Assembly: GCF_023208015.1 (NCBI RefSeq)
Contig: NZ_CP051627.1
Coordinates: 1,240,001-1,304,000 of the forward strand
From: Thermobifida alba
Lineage (GTDB): Bacteria; Actinomycetota; Actinomycetes; Streptosporangiales; Streptosporangiaceae
Length of the DNA: 64,000 nucleotides
Reading direction: 5' to 3'
The stretch's first letter is position 1. Every line of letters starts with the position of its first letter. The notes below the pieces were generated by a model that was given only the letters and a program-made list of their open reading frames with translations, searched no databases and was not told the origin of the DNA. The position numbers and the translations under genes are program-made. Positions 33,130 through 41,300 of this stretch are shown here, piece by piece.

Positions 33130-33358
33130 ACCGCACCCCGGGGTGCTTGACCGGGCGGGGCGCAGGCCGGTAGACACGGGTGCGGGTCACGGTCCGGTGA
33201 CGGCAGCCCCGGTTGGCGCGGGGCGTCCCACCGGACCGGGTGCGGCGGTGCCCTGCCGGGTGCCGCGGCCCCTCCTGTCCGGCCCCGCGTCCCACGCCCG
33301 TGGCGGTGTCGTGTGTGCGTGGTGTCTGCCCTGTCGCCTCGTCGAAGGAAGTCTCACC

Positions 33359-33961
33359 GTGGGTCGATTCCCTGTCCGACTGCGCAGACCCGGTCGCGCC
33401 GCGGCCACCGTCACCGCCGCTGCGGCCGTGCTCACCGCCACCGCCACCGCGGCGTTCGCGTTCGGTGACCTGGACGGCGGTGAGCAGACCCTCGGCGCGG
33501 CCGTGCTGCCCGAGGCGCCGCCCCCGCCGCAGGCCTCGGCGGCCCCCCTGCTGGGAGACGACCGCGACCGGGCCGTGCAGAGCCTGCGGGAGGCCGTGGC
33601 CGACGGGGTGCGCACCACGCAGGCCGACGCGGCACCGGCCGCACAGTCCCCCGACCCCGGGGCGGGCGACGCCTCCGGTGAGAGCGGGCAGTGCGAGGCG
33701 TCCATGTACGGCGACCCGCAGCCCACCGCCTCGGGGGAGACCTTCGACCCCACGGCGATGACCGCGGCGCACAAGACCCTGCCCTTCGACACCATGGTCG
33801 AGGTCACCAACATCGCCAACGGGCAGAGCGTCACGGTGCGCATCAACGACCGCGGCCCCTACATCGAGGGCCGCTGCCTGGACCTGAGCACCGCCGCGTT
33901 CTCCGCGATCGCCTCCCCCAGCCAGGGCGTGGTGCAGGTGTCGTGGAGGGTGGTGGGGTGA
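33359..33961 (+). CDS. RlpA-like double-psi beta-barrel protein
   Basis: A 200-residue exported protein from a GTG preceded by GAAGGAAG. A signal peptide of about 36 residues ends at TAAFAFGD. A low-complexity Pro/Ala region follows, and the C-terminal 95 residues form the RlpA/expansin-like DPBB domain: ASMYGDPQPTASGETFDPTA, AHKTLPFDT and VRINDRGPYIEGRCLDLS with the conserved catalytic-like aspartates. Likely a septal or cell-wall lytic transglycosylase or wall-binding protein. Confidence 0.87.
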   Translation: MGRFPVRLRRPGRAAATVTAAAAVLTATATAAFAFGDLDGGEQTLGAAVLPEAPPPPQASAAPLLGDDRDRAVQSLREAVADGVRTTQADAAPAAQSPDPGAGDASGESGQCEASMYGDPQPTASGETFDPTAMTAAHKTLPFDTMVEVTNIANGQSVTVRINDRGPYIEGRCLDLSTAAFSAIASPSQGVVQVSWRVVG

Positions 33962-34213
33962 GCTCGGCACTCCCGAGCGTCCCCGCGGGCTGAGGCTGCT
34001 CCCGCTTCGCGCCGGGACACGCCCCCGGCCGCCACGGCGGCGCCCGGGGCACGGTCCGCCCTGACCGCGGGGCGAACCGCCACCCAAGATCACCGGTAAA
34101 GGCCGCTTCGGCGCAGGTGTAACAGGAGCGGCGTTCGGTAGACGCCCCGGTGATGCGGCCCGGTCCGCCGGAATCCGCATCCGAGACCGCCACCGAAGAG
34201 AAAGGTGATCGTG

Positions 34214-34675
34214 ATGGCGCTTCCCGTGACCCGCCGCCGGGAACGGCTCATTCCCGCCCAGTGGAGCGCGTTCCCCGAGTTCGAGGAGCTCTACGACCGG
34301 ATGGGACGGCTGCTGGAGACGGCCTTCGGCGAACCCGCGGCCACGCCGATGACGTGGACGCCCCTGGCGGACGTGTCGGAGGACGACACCTCCTACATCG
34401 TGGAGGTCGAGGTCCCGGGAATGTCCAAGGACGACATCGACATCCAGGTCAACGGCAACGAAATGATCATCTCCGGCCACATCGAGAAGGAGGAGAAGGA
34501 GGGCGTGCGCGCCCACCGGCGCATGCGCCGCTACGGCCAGTTCGAGTACCGCACCCTGCTGCCCGGCGACATCGAAACCGAAGGGGTGCGGGCCAAACTC
34601 GACAACGGGGTGCTCACCGTGACGGCACCCAAGAGCGCCGAGGACCAGCCCCGCCGCGTCAGCATCGAGAGCTGA
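34214..34675 (+). CDS. Hsp20 family small heat-shock protein
   Basis: A 153-residue alpha-crystallin protein. The domain runs from about WTPLADVSEDDTSYIVEVEV to VRAKLDNGVLTVTAPKS, ending with the family's GVLTVTxPK strand; the tail RRVSIES has the I-x-S-type C-terminal anchor (VSI). It binds unfolding proteins as an oligomer. ATG 34214 has AAAGGTG 7 nt upstream; GTG 34205 is in frame. An HrcA- or HspR-type operator is not evident in the 250 bp upstream. A GC hairpin (34703-34731) follows. Confidence 0.9.
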   Translation: MALPVTRRRERLIPAQWSAFPEFEELYDRMGRLLETAFGEPAATPMTWTPLADVSEDDTSYIVEVEVPGMSKDDIDIQVNGNEMIISGHIEKEEKEGVRAHRRMRRYGQFEYRTLLPGDIETEGVRAKLDNGVLTVTAPKSAEDQPRRVSIES

Positions 34676-34702
34676 CCCCCAGGGGGGAGCCCTGCACCGC
34701 CC

Positions 34703-34731
34703 GCCCCGTGCCGCCCCGTGCGGCACGGGGC
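34703..34731 (+). terminator. Terminator after Hsp20 gene
   Basis: A perfect 11-bp stem GCCCCGTGCCG with its complement and a 7-nt loop. No T tract. It lies 27 nt after the stop and 60 nt before the next start. Confidence 0.65.
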
Positions 34732-34791
34732 CGCTGACAGCGGAACGTGGCAGAATGCCCCGCGAGTTCGTCGAACCCGCGGGGGTGGCCA

Positions 34792-37700
34792 GTGTTCCGT
34801 ACCGGATCGGGGTGGGTGTTCTCCCCCACCGATCTCGTGGACGCGATGGAGTGTCAGCACCGCAGCACCCTCAAGCACGCCCTGGCCGCAGGCGTGGACG
34901 GCGCCCCCGCCCCCGAAACCCTGGACCCCCTGGTGGCCCGCGGCGGGGAGGCCCACGAACACGCCGAACGGGACCGCCTGGTCGGCCTGTTCGGCGACGG
35001 CGTGGTGAGCATCGACAACCCCCGCCCCACCCACGCCGACCTGACCGCCGCGGCCGAAGCCACCCGCGAGGCCATGCACGCCGGGGTCCCCGTCATCTAC
35101 CAGGGCGTCTTCTACGAGCCGGTGAGTCCGGGAGTGGCCTTCCACGGCCGCGCCGACTTCCTCATCAGCACCGCCGTGGACCCGGCCACCGGCGAGCACC
35201 GCGACAGCGGCGGCAAACCCCGCTACGAGCCGTGGGACACCAAACTCGCCCACCACGTCCGCCCCGGAGCGGTCCTGCAGCTGGCCGCCTACGCCGAGGC
35301 GCTGGGCCGCACCGGACCGGGCGAACCGGAGTTCATGCACCTGCTCACCGGGGACGGCCGCGTCCACTCCCTGCGGGTGGCCGAGTACCTGCCGCTGCTG
35401 CCGCAGGTACGCGACCGCCTGCTGCGCCGACTCACCGACCGGCCCGCACTGCCCCGCCCCCTGTGGGCGCAACCGTGCCCGGCCTGCGACCACTGCGGCT
35501 ATGCGACCCTGTGCGCGCAGGGCCGCGCCCAGGACCGGCACCTGAGCCTGGTGGCCGGGATCCGCGGCGACCAGATCGCGAAACTCCGCGACGCCGGCAT
35601 CACCACCATCGACGCGCTGGCGTGCGCCCGCGACGAGGACCGGCCGCCGCTGCTGCCCCGCCACTCCTACACCCGGCTGCGTGAACAGGCCGCCCTGCAG
35701 GTCCGCCAGGACGCCACCCGCACCCCCGAGGACCCCACCGGCACCGTCTACGCCACCGTCTACGCCGACGACGGGCTGGCGATGCTGCCCGAACCCTCTC
35801 CCGGCGACGTGTTCTTCGACATGGAGGGCTACCCCTACCACGAAGGACGCGGCCTGGAATACCTGTTCGGCGCTTTCACCTGCGACGACGGACGCTTCCA
35901 CGCGTTCTGGGCGCACGACCGCGCCCAGGAGCGGCAGGCCTTCGAGGCGTTCGTGGACTTCGTGTGCGCCCGCGTCGACGCCGACGCGGGCGCACACGTC
36001 TACCACTACGCCTCCTACGAGGCCGACCGGCTCAAGACACTGGCGGCGTCGTTCGGCACCCGCGAGACCCAGGTCGACGAGCTGCTGCGGCAGCGCCGCC
36101 TGGTCGACCTGTACACCGTGGTGAAAAAGAGCCTGCGCGTCTCCCAACGCTCCTACTCCATCAAGTCCCTGGAACCCCTCTACCTGGAGCAGGGCCGCTC
36201 CGGCGCGGTGGTCACGGCGGCGTCCAGCATCGACGCCTACGCCGCCTACCTCAGCGCACGCGAGGCCGGCGACGGCGCCGAGGCGGAACGGATCCTCGCC
36301 GACATCGCCGCCTACAACCGCGACGACTGCGTGTCCACCGCGCGGCTACGCGACTGGTTGGAGAAGCTGCGCGTCGAACACGGCATCAGCGCCCGCCCCG
36401 TGGCCTCCGGCATCGTCACGGAAGAGGACGCCGAACGCGCCGCGCAGGCCGCGCGGCGGCGCGCCGAGGCCGAAGAACGCATGCGGGCCCTGACCGGGCC
36501 CCTGCTGGCGCAGGTGCCGGCCGAGGAGGCGCAGCGCGACGCCGAACAGCAGGCCAGGGCGCTGCTGGCGGCGCTGGTCGGCTACTACCGGCGGGAGGAG
36601 GCGCCGCTGTGGTGGGACTTCTTCCGCCGCCTGGCCGCCCCGGTGGAGGAGCTGGAGGCCGACACCGACTGCCTGGTGCCGTTACGGGTGCACGCCCACG
36701 ACTGGGTCCAGCCGCAGGGACGGCAGCGCAAGGCCGCACGGCGGGTGGAACTGCGGGCCGACGCCGGCCGACCGCACCCCTTCACCACGGGCGAGCAGGT
36801 GCGGCTGCTGTACCCCGGACCTCCCGGACAGGCCGCCGAAACGGTGACGGCCACGGTGGAGCACGCGGGAGCCGACCGGCTGGTCGTGGTGGAGAAGTGC
36901 GACGTGGGCGCCGAGGACGACCGCCGCCCCGTGGCGGTGCTGCCCGGCGCCCCGGTGCGGTCCTCACCCAAGGACGAAGCACTGTGGGAACTGGCCGAGC
37001 ACGCCGTGCGGGCCCTGCCCGAATCCGCCCGCTCGGCCGGACTGGACGTCCTGCGCCGCACCCCGCCCCGGCTGCGCGGCGGCGCCCCCCTGCCCGACCC
37101 GCGCGACTTCGGCGGGGACGTGGTGGCCGCGGTGATCGCCGCCGTCGACGCGCTGGACGGCTCCTACCTGGCCGTGCAGGGGCCGCCGGGGGCGGGCAAG
37201 ACCTACCTGGCCGCCCGGCTGATCACCCACCTGGTCGCCTCCGGCAGAAGCGTGGGCGTCTGCTCCACCAGCCACAAAGCCATCGAGAACGTCATGGCCG
37301 CGGCCGTGCGCGCCGCCGAGGAGAACGGCACGGTGCTGGCGTGCGCCAAACGCCCCGCCGACAAACCCGACCCCGACCTGCCCTGGCAGCAGCCCCGCCA
37401 GGTCCGCGACCTGGTGCGCTGGTGCACCGAGCAGGACGGCGGCTTCCTGGTGGGCGGCACCGCGTGGAACTTCGCCAACCCCGGCATGCGCGAGGTCGCG
37501 CTGGACGTGCTCATCATCGACGAGGCCGGCCAGTTCGCGCTCGCCGACACCCTGGCGGTGTCCACCGCCGCCCGCGACCTGGTGCTGCTGGGCGACCCCC
37601 AGCAGCTGCCGCAGGTGGTGCAGGGCACCCACGGTGAGGGCGCGGACCGCTCCGCACTGGAGCACCTGGTGGGCGACACCGAGATCATCGACGCCTCCCG

Positions 37701-38325
37701 CGGCTACTTCCTGGACCAGAGCCGCCGCATGCACCCGCGGGTGTGCGAACCGGTGTCGCACCTGGCCTACCGGGGACGGCTGCACGCCCACCCCACGGCG
37801 GCACTGCGCGGCCTCGCGGGAGTGGAGGCGGGCCTGTACCGCTGCGTCGTGGAGCACACCGGACGCAGCACGCACAGCCCCGAAGAGGTCACGGCGGTGG
37901 TGGAGCTGGCCGCACGCCTGGTGGGGACGCGGTTCCGCGAACCCGGAGCCGAACCGCGGCCGCTCACCGGCGCCGACATCCTGGTGGTGGCGCCGTTCAA
38001 CCTGCAGGTGCGGGCGCTGCGCGCGGCCCTGGCCGAGGCCGGACTGGACGCGGTACGGGTCGGCACGGTCGACCGGTTCCAGGGCCAGGAAGCACCGGTG
38101 GTGCTGTGCTCGATGACGGTGTCGGGGGCCGCCGAGGCCGCCCGCGGCCTGGACTTCGTGCTGTCCCGCAACCGGCTCAACGTGGCCCTGTCGCGCGCCC
38201 AGGTGCTGGCCGCGCTCGTGTACTCGCCGTCGCTGCTGCACGCGACCCCCCGGTCGGTGAGCGAACTGCGGGTCCTGGCGGGGTTCGCGGAGCTGTGCTC
38301 GCGGGCCCGCGACTGGAACCCCTGA
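34792..38325 (+). CDS. TM0106-type RecB-like nuclease and SF1 helicase fusion
   Basis: A 1177-residue protein. Residues about 1-240 hold a RecB-like nuclease with GRADFLI, YEPWDTKLAHHVRPGAVLQL (DxK-type active site) and a CPACDHCGYATLC cluster (C229, C232, C235, C241) typical of an iron-sulfur site. Residues about 330-560 hold an RNase H-like exonuclease with FFDMEGYPY and ending in AYNRDDC. The C-terminal helicase has Walker A PPGAGKTY (K803), IIDEAGQ (D910-E911), GDPQQLPQV, QSRRMHPRV and VDRFQGQEAPVV. It suggests DNA processing or repair. GTG 34792 (GGGGGTGG site) is preferred; the frame opens at 34747. Confidence 0.88.
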   Translation: MFRTGSGWVFSPTDLVDAMECQHRSTLKHALAAGVDGAPAPETLDPLVARGGEAHEHAERDRLVGLFGDGVVSIDNPRPTHADLTAAAEATREAMHAGVPVIYQGVFYEPVSPGVAFHGRADFLISTAVDPATGEHRDSGGKPRYEPWDTKLAHHVRPGAVLQLAAYAEALGRTGPGEPEFMHLLTGDGRVHSLRVAEYLPLLPQVRDRLLRRLTDRPALPRPLWAQPCPACDHCGYATLCAQGRAQDRHLSLVAGIRGDQIAKLRDAGITTIDALACARDEDRPPLLPRHSYTRLREQAALQVRQDATRTPEDPTGTVYATVYADDGLAMLPEPSPGDVFFDMEGYPYHEGRGLEYLFGAFTCDDGRFHAFWAHDRAQERQAFEAFVDFVCARVDADAGAHVYHYASYEADRLKTLAASFGTRETQVDELLRQRRLVDLYTVVKKSLRVSQRSYSIKSLEPLYLEQGRSGAVVTAASSIDAYAAYLSAREAGDGAEAERILADIAAYNRDDCVSTARLRDWLEKLRVEHGISARPVASGIVTEEDAERAAQAARRRAEAEERMRALTGPLLAQVPAEEAQRDAEQQARALLAALVGYYRREEAPLWWDFFRRLAAPVEELEADTDCLVPLRVHAHDWVQPQGRQRKAARRVELRADAGRPHPFTTGEQVRLLYPGPPGQAAETVTATVEHAGADRLVVVEKCDVGAEDDRRPVAVLPGAPVRSSPKDEALWELAEHAVRALPESARSAGLDVLRRTPPRLRGGAPLPDPRDFGGDVVAAVIAAVDALDGSYLAVQGPPGAGKTYLAARLITHLVASGRSVGVCSTSHKAIENVMAAAVRAAEENGTVLACAKRPADKPDPDLPWQQPRQVRDLVRWCTEQDGGFLVGGTAWNFANPGMREVALDVLIIDEAGQFALADTLAVSTAARDLVLLGDPQQLPQVVQGTHGEGADRSALEHLVGDTEIIDASRGYFLDQSRRMHPRVCEPVSHLAYRGRLHAHPTAALRGLAGVEAGLYRCVVEHTGRSTHSPEEVTAVVELAARLVGTRFREPGAEPRPLTGADILVVAPFNLQVRALRAALAEAGLDAVRVGTVDRFQGQEAPVVLCSMTVSGAAEAARGLDFVLSRNRLNVALSRAQVLAALVYSPSLLHATPRSVSELRVLAGFAELCSRARDWNP

Positions 38326-38381
38326 CAGCGGCACCGGGCGCCCCCGCCGCAGCATCCGGCGGGAGCACCCGGCAAGAGGGG

Positions 38382-41300
38382 TCAGCGCAGCCGGGCCTCG
38401 ATGGCCTCGATGATGCGCGGCCGCAGCTCCGAGGCGCGGATGACGGCGTCCACGGAGCCGACCTCCACCGCGCGCCGGATGTCGTGGACGCGGTCGAACT
38501 CGGCGGCGACCTCACCGAGCTTCTCCGCGCGCACCGCGGAGCGCAGCTCCTCCAGTTCCGCGGTCAGCGCGGCACGGTCGGTGCCGGAGGCGGCCGCGAC
38601 ACGGGCCTGCAGCTCCCGCACGCGTTCGTCGGCCGCGACACGGGCGTTGACCTCACCGGAGAACACCACCGCGGCGGCGGGGGCGCCGCCCAGCACCGAC
38701 GCGAAGGAGCCCTCCACCGCCAGCACGGTCATGTTCGGGTTCAGCGCCTTGGAGAACACCACGAACGCGCCGCCGTGGTACCGCGAGATCACGCAGAACA
38801 CGATGGGACCGCGGAAGTTCACGATCGCGCGGCCGATCTCGGCCCCGTACTCCAACTGCAGTTTGCGCATCGACTCCGGGGAGCCGTCGAACCCCGACAG
38901 GTTCGCCAACACCACCAGCGGACGGTTGCCGCTGGCCGCGTTGATGGCCCGGGCCGCCTTCTTCGACGACTGCGGGAACAGCGTGCCCGCCGTGTAGGTG
39001 TCGGGGCCGTCGGTGGGCGGGAAGCCGCGCCGCGGCACCGCACGCGACTCGATGCCGAGCAGGCACACCGGGATGCCGCCCAGGTGGGCGTCCTGCACCA
39101 CCGCGGTGTCGGCGTCGGCCATGCCCGCCCAGCGTTCCAGCACGGGGTGGTCCTGGTCGGAGACCGCCCGCATCACGGTGCGGATGTCGAACGGCTTCTT
39201 GCGGTCCGGGTTGGCCTCGGCGGAGAAGATCTCGCCGACGGTGGTGAAGTCGCTGCCCTCCACGGTGTGCGGGAAGTCGCAGATGTCCCGGTCGACGGGG
39301 TCGGTGGTCTCGGCCCGCCGCGGCCGCTCCTCACCCGGCACCACATAGGTGTGGGCGTAGTGCGCCATCAGCACGTCGCGGGCGGCCACCAGGTTCGGAG
39401 CCCAGTACTGGGCCTGCCCGTTGGGGCCCATCACCCGGTCGTATCCGCCGATGCCGAAGTTGTCCTCGGCGGAGACGCCGCCGGAGAAGTCCAGCGACTG
39501 CTTGCCGGTCAGCACCATCGCCGAGTCCGGGGTCATCACCAGGATGCCCTTGGTGTGCATGAGCATCGTCGCCTCGGCGTTCCAGTACGGCTGCGCGCCG
39601 ACGTTGATGCCCGCGACCACGATGTTGATCTCGCCGCCGTCCTGGGTGAACTCGACGATCCGCTTGAGGGCCGCGGCCACCCAGTCCATGTTCTCGGTCC
39701 CCGACTCCATGGAGATGCGGGCCCCGGAGGACAGCGCGTACCACTCCAGCGGCACCCGCATCCGCTCGGCCAGGTCCAGGGCCGCGATCACGCGGCGGCA
39801 CTCCGGTTCCGCCAGCGCGCCCAGCGACTTGGTCGGGTCGCCGAGCAGCACCACCCGGGTGATGCCCTGTGGGTGCAGCGGGGTGGGGGTGGTGACGACC
39901 CCGGCGACGATGCCCGCGGTGTTGCGGCCCTTGGGCCGGTCCACCGGCACCAGCGCGTGGTCCTCGTCCAGGTCGTACTCGACGAAGTCGCCGAGCAGGC
40001 CGGTCAGCTCGTAGGGGTAGACCGTGTTGCGGCTGCTGGCGCGCAGCACCTTCTGCCGGTAGTCGTCGACCGGTTCGACCGGGTCGGTCGGCGGCTCGCC
40101 CACGGTCAGCTCCACGCCGCCGGCTGCGTCGAAGGAGATCCGCACGGCGACCCTGGACAGCTCACCGGTGGCGGGGTCGCGCTGGCGTGCGAGGAACAGG
40201 ATCTCCTCCAGGCCGGCGCCCGTGGCGGTGGGCAGCACGCGCTGGGCGAGCGTCTCCAGTTCCGCGCGGGTCAGCTCGCTGGGCGGCCAGACGTAGAGCG
40301 TGATCCGGTTGGTGGCGAAACGCTTCTTCGACGGCCGCAGCGCCTGGACGCGGCGGATCGAGTCGAGGCAGGCGGCGAGGGTGTCCTCGGCCGTGGGCAG
40401 CGCGACCAGCCTGCCGTCGTGGTCGCGCAGTTCGGTCAGGTCGCGCACCTGGGCGAACGCGACGAGGCGCTCGTCGGAGGGGTTGTCCCGCGCCACGCAC
40501 CGGAACAGGTAGACCTCCTCGTCGGAGGACGGCAGCCGGGTCAGGTCGAACTTGTGCAGCCGGTCCAGCTGCATCCGCTGGGCGATGTGCGGGTGCAGGC
40601 CGCGGATCAGCCGGTCCTCGGCCATCCCGGTGCCGGACGGGCGGAAGGTGAAGTGGTGGTGCATCACCGCGCCGTCACGGCCGGCGACGGTGGCGGTGAT
40701 CCTGCGGACCTGCTCGGGCAGCGGGTGGGCGTTGACGGCCTCGTGCAGCGCGGCCGCCATCGCGTCGAAGTCCTGCGGCTGGCCCGGCCAGGCGAGGTAG
40801 AGGTCGGCCTCGACGGCGTCGCTTCCGCCCGCGAGACCGACGAGTCCGCGCAGGGCGCCGTCCAGCTCCTCGAAACGCACCGCGGTGGAGACCACACAGG
40901 AGTCGGCGCGGTCGGCGACCACGAACACGCACCCCTCGACCCGGTGGGTGCGCACGCCGGTGAGGGCCCGGTTGCCGTAGTAGCGGCGGGTCAGCACCTC
41001 CAGCATGACCGAGTTGTCCCGGTCGTGGCGGACCAGCCGCTGGCCGAGCAGCCGCACCAGCGGCTCGGTGCTGCGCACCATCTCGGCGATGCGCTCGGCA
41101 CGGTCGGGGGAGTCGGGGTGGGCGTCCAGGTGGCGCAGGTGCCTGCGGACGTCGGCGTAGACGCGGGCGCGGTTGCGGCGCAGCAGCGGCTGGCCGAACC
41201 AGGCGAACACCACGCCGCGCGCGAGGTCGGCGACCGCGGGGAAGCGGACCTGGGTGGCGGCCACCAGCCGCTCCAGGGCCAGTCCGACGGGTTCGCGCAG

